Source: SHLQ01 sp964451305
GTDB lineage: Bacteria; Actinomycetota; Acidimicrobiia; Acidimicrobiales; SHLQ01
DNA: 64,000 nucleotides
Assembly: GCA_964451305.1 (NCBI GenBank)
Contig: CAYVHV010000004.1
Location: 65,583 to 129,582 of the forward strand
Direction of reading: 5' to 3'
The notes beneath the pieces were generated by a model. It saw only the letters and a program-made list of their open reading frames with translations. It searched no databases and was not told the origin of the DNA. Below, one piece after another: positions 33,927 through 43,349 of this stretch. The translations under genes were made by a program, and so were the position numbers. The stretch's first letter is position 1. Each line of letters opens with the position of its first letter.

Positions 33927-35576
33927 CTACGTCGCTCGGACGATGATCGTGTGGTATCCCTCGGCGCCGTTTGGTGCAGGTTGCACGATCGTTGGTGATT
34001 GGGTAAAGCCGGTTCGGTCGGTTGCACGAACCTGAATGAACCAATCTCCAGCGGGAGCGTCCCATTCGTAGCGCCACTGGACCCATGTCTCGTCGGACTC
34101 GACTTCGGCGAGTTCGGCTGGGAGCCACTCGGTGGTCGCTTGGTCTTCGTTGCTTGTGAACCCGACCTCGACCATGTCGATACCGATCGTTGGGTTCCAC
34201 GCAATACCGGCGATGGTCATCGGTCCGGAGGCAAGAGAACCACCCTGCTGCGGCGTGTCGATCCGAGATTGTGTCTTGACGGGGCCTTCCTTGCTCCAGC
34301 CGCGTGGCTGCCAGAAGCCGTCGACACCGATCCAGTCGGTCACTTGGATCTCTTCGACCCACTTGGTTGCCGACACGTAGCCGTAGAGGCCCGCGACGAC
34401 GAGCCGTGCGGGGAAGCCATGGATGAGCGGCAGAGGCTCGCCGTTCATCATGAGGGCGACCATGGTGGTGCGGCCGTCGTAGGCGAGAGGAAGTGGGAAA
34501 CCGCAGGTAAAGCCGTCTACTGAACGACTAAAGATCTGATGCTCTGCGTTCGTTGGATCCTGGACCCCAGCTTCTTCGAGGAGTTCGGTGAGTGGAACAC
34601 CGGTCCACACTGCGTTGCCGACGAGTTCGCCGCCCACCGGGTTCGAGACGCACGAAAGGGTGACCTCTGTCGTGACGAGCTCTCGGTTGAGGAGGTCCTC
34701 ATAGGTGTAGGTGATCGGGTTGTCGACGTACGGTCCAGTGATGGACAGTTCCCACGTGCTCGGATCGACCTCAGGCTTTCGGATTGCGGTATCGATCAGA
34801 TAGAACTCATCTTCAGGGTTGATCGGCGTAATGAACTGTGTGATGCCAGGAATGTCGTCGAACGCTCCAGCGGAGAACGACATTGGTTCTCCACCCGTGG
34901 CGCCAACCCCTGCGGTGTCGAGGAGTTCGTCGCGAGCGACTTGAGCTGCACTGGTGCGACCAACCCGGGCGGCAGCGGTGAGTGCCACCGCTCCAGCAGC
35001 GGCACTGCCGAACAGGACGGCCCGTCGATCGAGGCCGGAATTCGCCGGTGCGGTCGCTTGTGCACCGTCCTTTTGGCGTGCGGCGGTCAGCAGGGCGAGC
35101 GTCACAGCCGATCCAATGACGGCAGCGACGATGGCAGCAACCCAAGATCCCGCTGCGCTGGAGAGATCGCTGCGTGCGGTGACGAAGCCACCGAAGAGGC
35201 CAAACGCAAGGAAGCCGGCGGGAACGACGGCGACGTTCTTGCGGGCGGTGATGCCGAGCAGTCCGCCGACGGAGATCGAACCGAAGATGATGCCGAAGAT
35301 CAGTAGTGGCTTTTGGTTTGAACCGAGCGTGTTGATGCTCTGTGCAACGACATCACCGGGCGTGATGTCGACGAGAAAGTCGGCAACGCCGACGACAAGT
35401 GAGATGAGTGAATCGCTGATTCGGTCGAAGACTTCACCGATCGAGAGCGCGATCGCGGCGCCGATCGCGCCGGCTAACCAGGCGTAACCTCGAGAGATTG
35501 ATGAAGTTTCTGTGGTGGCGGAGTCGTCTGCCGTGCCCAAGGACTGGTCGACTGCACCTTCGGTACGAGTGTCCAT
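33927..35576 (-). CDS. Membrane-anchored sulfite-oxidase-family molybdoprotein
   Basis: A 549-residue protein. Residues about 30-165 form four hydrophobic helices (WLAGAIGAAIALSIG, LLIFGIIFGSISVGGLLG, VPAGFLAFGLFGGF, WVAAIVAAVIGSAVTLALL). A Tat-like DRRAVLFGSAAAG precedes the periplasmic SUOX domain, with LSCVSNPVGGELVGNAVWTG (Mo-ligand Cys) and a C-terminal Mo-co dimerisation domain. It is highly similar along its SUOX part to the 381-residue neighbour, so the pair arose by duplication. The membrane part may carry electrons to quinone. No cytochrome subunit is adjacent. Confidence 0.85.
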   Translation of the reverse strand: MDTRTEGAVDQSLGTADDSATTETSSISRGYAWLAGAIGAAIALSIGEVFDRISDSLISLVVGVADFLVDITPGDVVAQSINTLGSNQKPLLIFGIIFGSISVGGLLGITARKNVAVVPAGFLAFGLFGGFVTARSDLSSAAGSWVAAIVAAVIGSAVTLALLTAARQKDGAQATAPANSGLDRRAVLFGSAAAGAVALTAAARVGRTSAAQVARDELLDTAGVGATGGEPMSFSAGAFDDIPGITQFITPINPEDEFYLIDTAIRKPEVDPSTWELSITGPYVDNPITYTYEDLLNRELVTTEVTLSCVSNPVGGELVGNAVWTGVPLTELLEEAGVQDPTNAEHQIFSRSVDGFTCGFPLPLAYDGRTTMVALMMNGEPLPLIHGFPARLVVAGLYGYVSATKWVEEIQVTDWIGVDGFWQPRGWSKEGPVKTQSRIDTPQQGGSLASGPMTIAGIAWNPTIGIDMVEVGFTSNEDQATTEWLPAELAEVESDETWVQWRYEWDAPAGDWFIQVRATDRTGFTQSPTIVQPAPNGAEGYHTIIVRAT

Positions 35577-35619
35577 ACAACTAGTGTGCCTAACGGTTTA
35601 GTATTTTGTGGGAGATTCG

Positions 35620-36669
35620 GTGGAACGTTTTGAACTCATTCATCTCGGTTGGGATGACGATTGGACGTCCCAACTCCATGATTTTGCTCACTCTGGAACT
35701 ATCGGACGGATCAGCCGGGTCGAAAGAGGAGAATGCGATGTTTTGGTCGAATTGGGACTCATTCGGGCCCAATCCGACTCTCAACGCTCACAATCAGACA
35801 TCGCTCCGGTCACCGGTGACTGGGTCACCGTCATCAAAGATGACGAAAATTGGTTGATCGAGAGCGTACTTGACCGTCGAACCGAGTTGGTACGACGTGA
35901 TCCTGGCGAACGTGAAACCCAGCAACCTCTCTCGGCGAACGTCGATGTCGTGTTCCTCGTGCATGGTTTCGACCGCCCATTTCGATCTGGAAAGCTGGAG
36001 CGATTCCTCGTGCTGGCGTGGAACTCGGGGGCGACGCCGGTCGTCGTGCTGACAAAGTCCGACCTCGCCACCCCAGAACAACTCGAAGAGCTGCCAGCGG
36101 TGGTCGCCGCCGTCTCCCCAGGGGTCGAGGTCGTTGTGTCGAGTATCGAATCTCGCGAAGGCCTCGCGCGCATCGAAGAGCTGCTGTCGCCGCATAAGAC
36201 CGGCACGATGCTGGGTGAGTCCGGGGCGGGGAAGAGTTCGCTCGTCAACGCTCTACTCAACCGTGATGTTCAAGAGACCGCCGAAGTTCGCCGCAGCGAC
36301 GCGAAGGGCCGCCACACCACGATCACGCGAGACCTTCTCGTCCTCGATAGTGGCGGGATCCTGATCGATACACCAGGAATTCGTGCTGTTGGGCTGTGGG
36401 ATGCACAAGACGCACTCGAGCGCGTGTTTTCCGACATCCTCGAAACCGCAGCTGACTGCAAGTTCCGCGACTGCGCGCACGAGGGTGAGCCGGCGTGCGC
36501 GGTTCGTGATGCGGTAGACGATGGCCGTATTGACTTCCGGCGCCTCGAGCGATTTCGGGCAATGGCGGCTGAACTAGAAGAAAGCGAACAGCGTGTCATC
36601 GAACGCGAGCGATCGAGCCGGTCGGGGCGGTCTGGTCGGACCGGACGAGGCGGGAAAAGACGGCGGTGA
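35620..36669 (+). CDS. rsgA: Ribosome small-subunit GTPase A
   Basis: A 349-residue circularly permuted GTPase that helps mature the 30S subunit. Motif order is G4 TKSD, then G1 GESGAGKSS, then G3 DTPGI, as in RsgA/YloQ. The N-terminal OB fold is visible (VTGDWVTVIKDDENWLIESV), and a zinc site follows (CKFRDCAHEGEPAC). The tail is Arg/Ser/Gly-rich (SGRSGRTGRGGKRRR), likely RNA-binding. I choose GTG 35620 because GGGAG lies five bases upstream; GTG 35608 is an alternative. It is divergent from the SUOX-like gene. Confidence 0.93.
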   Translation: MERFELIHLGWDDDWTSQLHDFAHSGTIGRISRVERGECDVLVELGLIRAQSDSQRSQSDIAPVTGDWVTVIKDDENWLIESVLDRRTELVRRDPGERETQQPLSANVDVVFLVHGFDRPFRSGKLERFLVLAWNSGATPVVVLTKSDLATPEQLEELPAVVAAVSPGVEVVVSSIESREGLARIEELLSPHKTGTMLGESGAGKSSLVNALLNRDVQETAEVRRSDAKGRHTTITRDLLVLDSGGILIDTPGIRAVGLWDAQDALERVFSDILETAADCKFRDCAHEGEPACAVRDAVDDGRIDFRRLERFRAMAAELEESEQRVIERERSSRSGRSGRTGRGGKRRR

Positions 36670-36733
36670 GTGCGACCTGACGACCCGCCGCTCGCGAACG
36701 ACGATCGCACGTGATCGCCGTGGCCGGATCGAC

Positions 36734-36762
36734 TTGAGTAGGTCAAAATCACCATATATCTA
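36734..36762 (+). promoter_or_regulatory. Sigma-70-like promoter of ftsH
   Basis: TTGAGT at 36734-36739 and TATCTA at 36757-36762 are separated by 17 bases, and the ftsH start lies 22 bases on. An inverted repeat TCTAG-N7-CTAGA (36759-36775) overlaps the -10 box and could bind a regulator. Confidence 0.55.
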
Positions 36763-36784
36763 GGCCCCCTCTAGACATACGATC

Positions 36785-38650
36785 GTGGAGGTGAACACCA
36801 CGACCCGTATCCGGTCCCTTCTCGTCCTCCTTGCGCTCGCCTCCGGGCTCCTGGTCTTTAGCCTCGGCTCGGCGACGACGATGCCGCTCACGCCTGAACT
36901 CACCTTCAGCGAGCTCGATGCAGCGATCGATAACGGCCGGGTCGTGAGTGTCGAATTCACCGAGGGCTCGAGCAGGGTCGAGGGCATGCTTTCCGATGGC
37001 ACGCGCTTTGAAACCGTGCTTCCGCCTCTGACCTCGGGCGTCTTTGCGCAAGATCTGATCGCGAACGCTGACTCGGTAGAGGTCTCGACGAACGCCCGCT
37101 CGGGTGGAACGAACTGGCTCGCCGTCATTGGAACGATCGCTCCGCTGATCTTGATGATCCTGCTGGTCTGGATCATCTTCACCCGAATCAGTGGCGGAAA
37201 GTCAGCGAGCAAGAAGTTCACCGCCAAGACCCGGAAGAAGCAAAGTGATTTGCAAGAGGTCACGTTCGCCGATGTTGCCGGTGCCGATGAGGCGGTCCTC
37301 GAACTGAGCGAGATTCGTGAGTTTCTGACCGACCCGGATCGCTTCCGGGAGATCGGTGCGAAGATCCCAAAGGGTGTCTTGCTGTACGGCCCTCCCGGAA
37401 CCGGAAAGACACTCCTCGCACGTGCCGTCGCTGGTGAGGCCGGCGTTCCGTTCTTCACGTTGGCGGGTTCAGACTTCGTCGAGATGTTCGCCGGTGTCGG
37501 TGCGAGTCGTGTCCGAGACCTCTTCGAGGAGGCTCGCAAAGAAGCTCCAGCGATTATCTTCGTCGATGAAATCGACGCGGTCGGTCGTCATCGCGGAGGC
37601 AGCGCCGTTGCCGGCAACGAAGAGCGCGAGCAGACGCTCAATCAGTTGCTCGTTGAAATGGATGGTTTCGACGTCGACACCGGCGTGATCTTCATCGCCG
37701 CGACAAACCGTCCCGACGTGCTCGACCAAGCACTGCTGCGCCCGGGCAGATTTGATCGCCAGGTCGCTGTTGACAAGCCCGACCTCGTTGGCCGTCGTCA
37801 GATCGTGTCGGTGCATGCGAAGGGCAAGCCACTCGGTCCCGACGCTGATCCCGAGACCATCGCCCGCCGAACACCAGGCTTTACCGGTGCCGACATTGCG
37901 AACCTGCTCAACGAAGCAGCGCTGCTCGCTGCTCGCCGTCGTATTCCGGTCATTGGCCAACGTGAGATCGACGACGCACTCGATCGAGTGATCGCTGGAC
38001 CAGAACGGGCAACCACGACACTTTCGGACAAAGAAAAGCAGATCATTGCCTATCACGAGGCCGGACACGCCCTCGTCGGCCACGTTCTCCCCAACGCCGA
38101 TCCCATTCACAAGGTGTCGATCATCGCTCGTGGCAAGGCACTTGGATGGACCCTGTCACTCCCCGACAAGGACAAGGTTCTTCGAAGTCAATCCGAATTG
38201 GGCGATGAAATGGCGATGCTCCTCGGAGGCCGTATTGCCGAGGAACTCATCTTTGGCGAACCAACGACGGGCGCAGCCAACGACATCGAGATCGTGACCG
38301 GCATTGCCCGATCCATGGTCACCGAATACGCCATGAGCGCAGACCTCGGGCTACAGAAGTTTGGTCAAGGGATCGGTGAGGTATACAACTCGTCAACGGC
38401 GCAGAACTACTCCGACGGTATGGCTCAAAAGATCGACGATGAGATCCGCCAACTCGTCGACAACGCTGCGAGCGAGGCCCGAGAGATCCTCACACTGCAT
38501 CGGAACGTTCTCGATCGAATGGCGGCGGAGTTGATGGAACACGAGACGCTCGACAAAGAGGCGCTCGCGCAGATCTTCGCAGGGCTTACGCCGGTGTCGG
38601 CCAACGTGTCTGGAGCGAGCTCCGGTTTGGATCTTCGCCACCTCAGCTAG
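36785..38650 (+). CDS. ftsH: ATP-dependent zinc metalloprotease FtsH
   Basis: A 621-residue membrane protease. Two membrane helices (about residues 10-28 and 115-137) flank a short extracytoplasmic domain. The AAA module has Walker A GPPGTGKT, Walker B IIFVDEID and the second region of homology, ATNRPDVLDQALLRPGRFDR. The M41 zinc site is HEAGH, with the third ligand in the later ANDIE region. Length is usual. The GTG start at 36785 lacks a strong ribosome site; the GTG at 36791 is possible. It stands alone between rsgA and serC. Confidence 0.93.
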   Translation: MEVNTTTRIRSLLVLLALASGLLVFSLGSATTMPLTPELTFSELDAAIDNGRVVSVEFTEGSSRVEGMLSDGTRFETVLPPLTSGVFAQDLIANADSVEVSTNARSGGTNWLAVIGTIAPLILMILLVWIIFTRISGGKSASKKFTAKTRKKQSDLQEVTFADVAGADEAVLELSEIREFLTDPDRFREIGAKIPKGVLLYGPPGTGKTLLARAVAGEAGVPFFTLAGSDFVEMFAGVGASRVRDLFEEARKEAPAIIFVDEIDAVGRHRGGSAVAGNEEREQTLNQLLVEMDGFDVDTGVIFIAATNRPDVLDQALLRPGRFDRQVAVDKPDLVGRRQIVSVHAKGKPLGPDADPETIARRTPGFTGADIANLLNEAALLAARRRIPVIGQREIDDALDRVIAGPERATTTLSDKEKQIIAYHEAGHALVGHVLPNADPIHKVSIIARGKALGWTLSLPDKDKVLRSQSELGDEMAMLLGGRIAEELIFGEPTTGAANDIEIVTGIARSMVTEYAMSADLGLQKFGQGIGEVYNSSTAQNYSDGMAQKIDDEIRQLVDNAASEAREILTLHRNVLDRMAAELMEHETLDKEALAQIFAGLTPVSANVSGASSGLDLRHLS

Positions 38651-38679
38651 CGGGCGAATGAACGAGGCCTGACGGCGCG

Positions 38680-39801
38680 CTAGTTCAATGCGGCGGCGAC
38701 ATAGTCGACGCAGTTGGTCAACGCTTCGACATCGCTGGGATCGACGCTGGGCATCAGTGACACTCGCATCTGGTTGCGTCCGAGCTTGCGATAACCCGAG
38801 GTATCGAGAATTCCGTTCGCTCGAAGAACGGCGACAACCGTGTCAGCATCGAGGGCGTCATCGAGGTCGATGGTCGCTACGACGTGGCTTCGGTTTGCTT
38901 CGTTCGTCACGAATGGCGTCGCGAACTCAGAAGCATCCGCCCACCCGTACATGATGGATGCCGACTCGTCTGAGCGGCTCGCAGCGAACTCGAGTCCACC
39001 GTTCTCGTTGACCCACTCGGTGTACTTGAGCGCGAGGTAGATCGTTGCAAGTGCAGGTGTGTTGTAGGTCTGGTCTTTGCGGCTATTGTCCATCGCCGTC
39101 TTGAGGTTGAGGATTTCCGGCACCCATCGGTCGGTCGCGGCGAGCGAATCGATGCGCTCGGTAGCAGCGGGCGAGCACAGCGCCAGCCACAGACCACCGT
39201 CGGAGCTAAAGCACTTCTGAGGTGCGAAGTAGTACGCGTCGGTGTTCGCAGCGTCGAATCGAAGGCCTCCGGCAGCCGACGTGGCGTCGACGAGAACGAG
39301 GCCATCGGCATCGGGGCGTTCGACGGGAAACGATACGCCCGTCGATGTTTCGTTGTGGGGGTAGCAGTAGACGTCGACGTCAGCGTTTGGTTGGAGCGAC
39401 GGCGCAGTCCCTGGAGCGCTTTCGATCAGCTGCTGATCGCCGAGGTGCGGAGCGAGGCTCGCTGCCTTTGCGAACTTGCTCGAGAACTCGCCGGAGACGA
39501 GGAACTGGCCAGAGCGTTCGATGAGCCCGAACGTTGCGGCGTCCCAAAAGAGGGTGGCGCCTCCGTTGCCGAGGAGGATCTCATAGCCGTCCGGAGCGTC
39601 AAACATTTCGAGGAGACCGTTGCGGAGGCCAGCGACCGCAAGTTTGACGGTGTCTTGACGATGGCTGGTTCCAAGGAAGTCATCGGCCACGTTCGCTAGC
39701 GCAGCTACGGCCTCGGAACGGACCTTCGATGGACCTGAGCCGAAGCGTCCGTCTGCGGGGAGCATCGAGGAAGGGATTGTGATGTCTGGGATCGTCGCCA
39801 T
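38680..39801 (-). CDS. serC: Phosphoserine aminotransferase
   Basis: A 373-residue PLP enzyme that makes O-phosphoserine in serine synthesis. It has the actinobacterial-type layout: FGSGPSKVR, FLGTSHRQ, LGNGGATLFWDAATFGL, VDATSAAGG and the PLP-lysine segment YFAPQKCFSSDGGLW, followed by RYRKLGRNQMRVS-type C-terminus (SGYRKLGRNQMRVSLMP). The ATG at 39801 gives a normal N-terminus; the longer open frame reaching 40104 overlaps the divergent aminotransferase and is unlikely. No serA or serB is nearby. Confidence 0.93.
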   Translation of the reverse strand: MATIPDITIPSSMLPADGRFGSGPSKVRSEAVAALANVADDFLGTSHRQDTVKLAVAGLRNGLLEMFDAPDGYEILLGNGGATLFWDAATFGLIERSGQFLVSGEFSSKFAKAASLAPHLGDQQLIESAPGTAPSLQPNADVDVYCYPHNETSTGVSFPVERPDADGLVLVDATSAAGGLRFDAANTDAYYFAPQKCFSSDGGLWLALCSPAATERIDSLAATDRWVPEILNLKTAMDNSRKDQTYNTPALATIYLALKYTEWVNENGGLEFAASRSDESASIMYGWADASEFATPFVTNEANRSHVVATIDLDDALDADTVVAVLRANGILDTSGYRKLGRNQMRVSLMPSVDPSDVEALTNCVDYVAAALN

Positions 39802-39912
39802 CCCGATAGCTTCGCAGTGAAACTGCGCGATTGAAACGCGTGATGTCGCATGCGCATGGGTTTGTGCTGCGACGTTTGTAACACAGTCAAACTCACAAGT
39901 TCTGGAGTCTTC

Positions 39913-41106
39913 ATGGGTGCTCGCATATCGGATCGAATCGGCGCAATTCAGGAATCCGCCACGTTGGCGATCACCGCCAAAGCCAAGGCGCTCAAGGCCG
40001 CTGGTGAGCCGGTCATCGGGTTCGGCGCTGGTGAACCCGATTTCCCAACTCCTCAGGCCGTGGTCGAGGCTGCGATCGCTGCATGCTCGGACCCAGCGAA
40101 CCACAAGTACACGCCGTCGAGTGGGTTGCCGGCTCTCCGCGAAGCAATCGCGGCGAAGACCATCCGAGATTCAGGATTCGCCTGCGAAGCAGCAAACGTG
40201 TTGGTGACCAACGGTGGAAAACAGGCTGTTGCGAACAGCTTCGCAGCGATCTGCGATCCCGGTGACGAGGTCATCGTGCCAACCCCGTATTGGACCACTT
40301 ACCCAGAGGCCATCGCCCTGACGGGAGCGCGCCATGTCCCGGTGCTTACCTCTGTGGAATCCGGGTTCAAGGCCACGCTCGAACAACTCGAAGCTGCGCG
40401 GACCGACAAGACAAAAGCCCTGTTGTTCGTCTCGCCATCGAACCCGACGGGCGCAATGTACGACCGCGATGAGATCGAAGCGATCGGCCGTTGGGCGGTT
40501 GAGAACGACATCTGGGTCATCACCGACGAGATCTATGAACACCTCGTCTACGGCGACAACGAGCACCACTCGATGGCAACGCTCGTGCCCGAACTCGCGG
40601 ACCAGTGCATCATTCTCAACGGCGTTGCTAAGACCTACTCAATGACCGGGTGGCGAGTCGGATGGATGATCGCTCCGACCGACATCATCAAGGCTGCAAC
40701 AAACCTGCAGAGCCACTTCACGAGCAACGTGAACAACATTGCCCAGAAGGCGGCGCTCACCGCGGTATCAGGCCCACTGGACGCGGTGGTTGAAATGCGC
40801 TCGGCCTTCGACCGACGCCGTCAGACCATGTACTCGATGCTCTCGTCGATCGACGGGGTGCAGATCGCCGAGCCGCAGGGAGCGTTCTACGCCTATCCGA
40901 GTTTCGAAGGCTTCTTGGGACAAGAGATCAAGGGCTACCAGATCGACTCGACCCTCGACCTCGCCGCCGCGCTCCTCGAAGAATCGAAGGTCGCGATCGT
41001 TCCCGGTGAGGCGTTCGGGGTCGGTGGGGCTGCTCGGCTCTCGTTCGCACTCGGTGACGATGACCTTGTCGAAGGTGTGCAGCGCATAGTCGATTTCCTG
41101 GCCTAG
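39913..41106 (+). CDS. Aspartate aminotransferase (class I/II, AspC Ib-type)
   Basis: A 397-residue fold-type I aminotransferase. Conserved segments are IGFGAGEPDFPTP, HKYTPSSGLPALREAI, VTNGGKQAVAN, FVSPSNPTGAMY, ITDEIYEHLVY and the PLP-lysine site LNGVAKTYSMTGWRVGW, ending in RLSFA. This pattern is typical of aspartate aminotransferase subgroup Ib (aspartate/prephenate). The start ATG 39913 follows GGAG seven bases upstream. A 111-base divergent promoter separates it from serC. The S9 peptidase begins 13 bases after its stop, so they may be cotranscribed. Confidence 0.9.
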   Translation: MGARISDRIGAIQESATLAITAKAKALKAAGEPVIGFGAGEPDFPTPQAVVEAAIAACSDPANHKYTPSSGLPALREAIAAKTIRDSGFACEAANVLVTNGGKQAVANSFAAICDPGDEVIVPTPYWTTYPEAIALTGARHVPVLTSVESGFKATLEQLEAARTDKTKALLFVSPSNPTGAMYDRDEIEAIGRWAVENDIWVITDEIYEHLVYGDNEHHSMATLVPELADQCIILNGVAKTYSMTGWRVGWMIAPTDIIKAATNLQSHFTSNVNNIAQKAALTAVSGPLDAVVEMRSAFDRRRQTMYSMLSSIDGVQIAEPQGAFYAYPSFEGFLGQEIKGYQIDSTLDLAAALLEESKVAIVPGEAFGVGGAARLSFALGDDDLVEGVQRIVDFLA

Positions 41107-41119
41107 ATAGGGTTGGGGA

Positions 41120-42997
41120 ATGATCGATTCTCCAATTACACCGCAGCTGCTCGTCTCAGGAGCTGTTGGTATTTCCGAGGTCGTCGTCGACGGCAACGAC
41201 ATCTATTGGGCTGAATCGAGACCGAGTGAGGGTGGTCGGACCGCGCTCATGATGGCGGTTGCGTCACCTCTCGGTGCGATGACCGTCTCGGAGATCACCG
41301 GCCGAGATGTCAACGTCCGCACTCGCGTCCATGAGTATGGCGGGGGAGCATGGTGGGTTGCTGATGGTCGGGTGGTGTTCTCCGATGATGCACGGGGAGG
41401 AGAGCTCTTTACCTTCGACGTCGAGTCGAGGGCCGAGACACAGCTCACGTCCTCGGGCTATCGCTACGCAGACGGCCGTCTCAGCCCCGATGGCCAATGG
41501 TTTGTCTCGGTTCGTGAACGTCACGATGGTTCTGGTGATCAGACCGTTGTCAACGAAGTGGTGGCGGTCAGTACCGATGGGCAGGGCACCGAGCTCGTCT
41601 TGCTCAGCTCGCACGACTTCTACTCGTCGCCACGGTTCGGTCTCGGCGGTCAGCTCGTCTGCGTCGCGTGGAATCATCCGAACATGCCGTGGGACTCGAC
41701 GGAGTTGCAACTGATCGAACCGGTTTGGCTCGACGGCGACCCCGAGCCGCCCATCCGCTCTCTGCGCTCAGAGGACGGGGAGCCCGAGTCCATCGTGGAG
41801 CCGGGCTGGACCTTCGATGGCCGCTTGCTGGCGGTCAGCGATCGCTCGAATTGGTGGAACCTCTTCGAGGTCGACACGAGCTCGGGTTCGGTGCAACCCG
41901 TCATCGAGGGCGACTTCGAGATTGCAACCCCGGGCTGGGTGTTCGGGTTGTCCAGATGGTGCGAGATCGCAGATGGGATTGTTCTCGTTGCCGGAACAGC
42001 GCACGGTGACACGATTGGGTTCCCGAACGGGTATGTCGAAGATCGCCACACGTCGGTGAGTTCGATTCGCGCATTGTCCGATGGCCGGGTTGCCTACGTC
42101 GGTGCGTCGTACTCCGAGGAGAGCGCTGTCTGGGTGCACGACGGGTCGACGGCGACTCGGGTGTCTACCCCTCGCGACCTCGGACTCGATCCGAGTTTGT
42201 TCGCCGAGCCCGAGCTGATCACCGTCGACAGCTCCCGGATCGACTCATCGTTGCCTCCCGGGACCACCACCCACGCGCTCTTCTATGCTCCCGCGCCCGC
42301 CGACGGGCAGGAACGGGTCGGACCATGCCCACTGCTCGTCTTGGTGCACGGTGGGCCAACAGCGGCGGCCCGACGTCAACTCGATCTGTCGATCCGCTAC
42401 TGGACCAGTCGGGGCATTGCCGTTGCCGCAGTCGACTATCGGGGCTCGACGTTGTACGGGCGGATCTATCGAAACGAACTTCGGGGTGAGTGGGGGGTCG
42501 CCGACGTCGTCGATTGTGTCGCGGTTGCTCAACACCTCGCCGATGCTGGCCAGGTCGACCCCGACGCCATGATCATTCAAGGCGGTAGCGCAGGTGGCCT
42601 CACCGTGTTGAACGCCGTCGCAAAGCACGACGTGTTCAGTGCGGGAATTAGCCGCTACGGCGTCACCGACCTTCGCGCACTGGCAACCGACACGCACAAG
42701 TTCGAAGCTCGGTACCTCGACGGCCTCGTGGGTGTCTGGCCAGACGATAAACAGGTGTACATCGATCGGTCACCAATGTCGTACCCCGACGAGATTTCGG
42801 TGCCGATGTTGATCCTGCAAGGGTCCGAAGACAACGTCGTCCCACCGAGCCAATCCGAGGCGATCGTGGACGCGCTCCGGTCGAATAACGTCCCGGTGAC
42901 CTATCACTTGTACGACGGCGAAGGGCACGGATTCCGTTCGGCCGAGACGATCGTGGCGGTGCTCGCCGCTACCGAGTTGTTCATCAACGGGTTGTAG
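41120..42997 (+). CDS. S9 family serine peptidase (prolyl oligopeptidase-like)
   Basis: A 625-residue peptidase with an N-terminal beta-propeller (residues about 20-350) and a C-terminal alpha/beta hydrolase. The nucleophile elbow is GGSAGG, the Asp is in QGSEDNVV, and the His is in GEGHGF. PLLVLVHGGPTAAA marks the oxyanion strand. It resembles acylaminoacyl peptidases and dipeptidyl peptidase IV-like enzymes. No signal peptide is seen, so it acts in the cytoplasm on short peptides, perhaps supplying amino acids. Confidence 0.88.
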   Translation: MIDSPITPQLLVSGAVGISEVVVDGNDIYWAESRPSEGGRTALMMAVASPLGAMTVSEITGRDVNVRTRVHEYGGGAWWVADGRVVFSDDARGGELFTFDVESRAETQLTSSGYRYADGRLSPDGQWFVSVRERHDGSGDQTVVNEVVAVSTDGQGTELVLLSSHDFYSSPRFGLGGQLVCVAWNHPNMPWDSTELQLIEPVWLDGDPEPPIRSLRSEDGEPESIVEPGWTFDGRLLAVSDRSNWWNLFEVDTSSGSVQPVIEGDFEIATPGWVFGLSRWCEIADGIVLVAGTAHGDTIGFPNGYVEDRHTSVSSIRALSDGRVAYVGASYSEESAVWVHDGSTATRVSTPRDLGLDPSLFAEPELITVDSSRIDSSLPPGTTTHALFYAPAPADGQERVGPCPLLVLVHGGPTAAARRQLDLSIRYWTSRGIAVAAVDYRGSTLYGRIYRNELRGEWGVADVVDCVAVAQHLADAGQVDPDAMIIQGGSAGGLTVLNAVAKHDVFSAGISRYGVTDLRALATDTHKFEARYLDGLVGVWPDDKQVYIDRSPMSYPDEISVPMLILQGSEDNVVPPSQSEAIVDALRSNNVPVTYHLYDGEGHGFRSAETIVAVLAATELFINGL

Positions 42998-43349
42998 AGA
43001 ACTCGTAACGTTCCATCGAGATCCTCATGGTTCACGTTAACGACCGCACGTCATTTCGGCGGAAGTGCAGGATTCTCAGGGAAATTGAGAAATATTCTTT
43101 TGAGGCGAACGACCCTTACCGTCAACTACATAGCGTGACCAAGAAGGCGGAGTGTGCACAAAGGGTGGTTTCCCGATGTGCAGTAAATCATTGGGTGGGA
43201 GTGATTTACGCGTGCCGTTGCCGCATATCTCCGCGACGTCGAACGGCGGCCGATGGTACCCGCCGGTGGCAAATTGCACAGGGAACGAACTGGCGGCAGT
43301 AGTGCTTTGACCCTTACAGTTCTATGACGCCTGATCTAAGGAGGCCCTC
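42998..43349 (+). promoter_or_regulatory. 352-base spacer and leader of the sugar cassette
   Basis: No gene is supported here; open frames are Cys/Arg-rich and lack homology. GTAAATCA (43183-43190) and TGATTTAC (43202-43209) form a perfect 8-bp inverted repeat with an 11-base spacer, an operator or hairpin candidate. CTAAGGAGG (about 43335-43343) just before the GTG at 43350 is a near-perfect ribosome binding site. No clear -35/-10 pair can be assigned. Confidence 0.45.

Noticed and set aside
43027..43302. A 91-codon frame in the spacer before the sugar cassette
   Set aside because: Rich in Cys and Arg, with no ribosome site or homology; the spacer looks regulatory.
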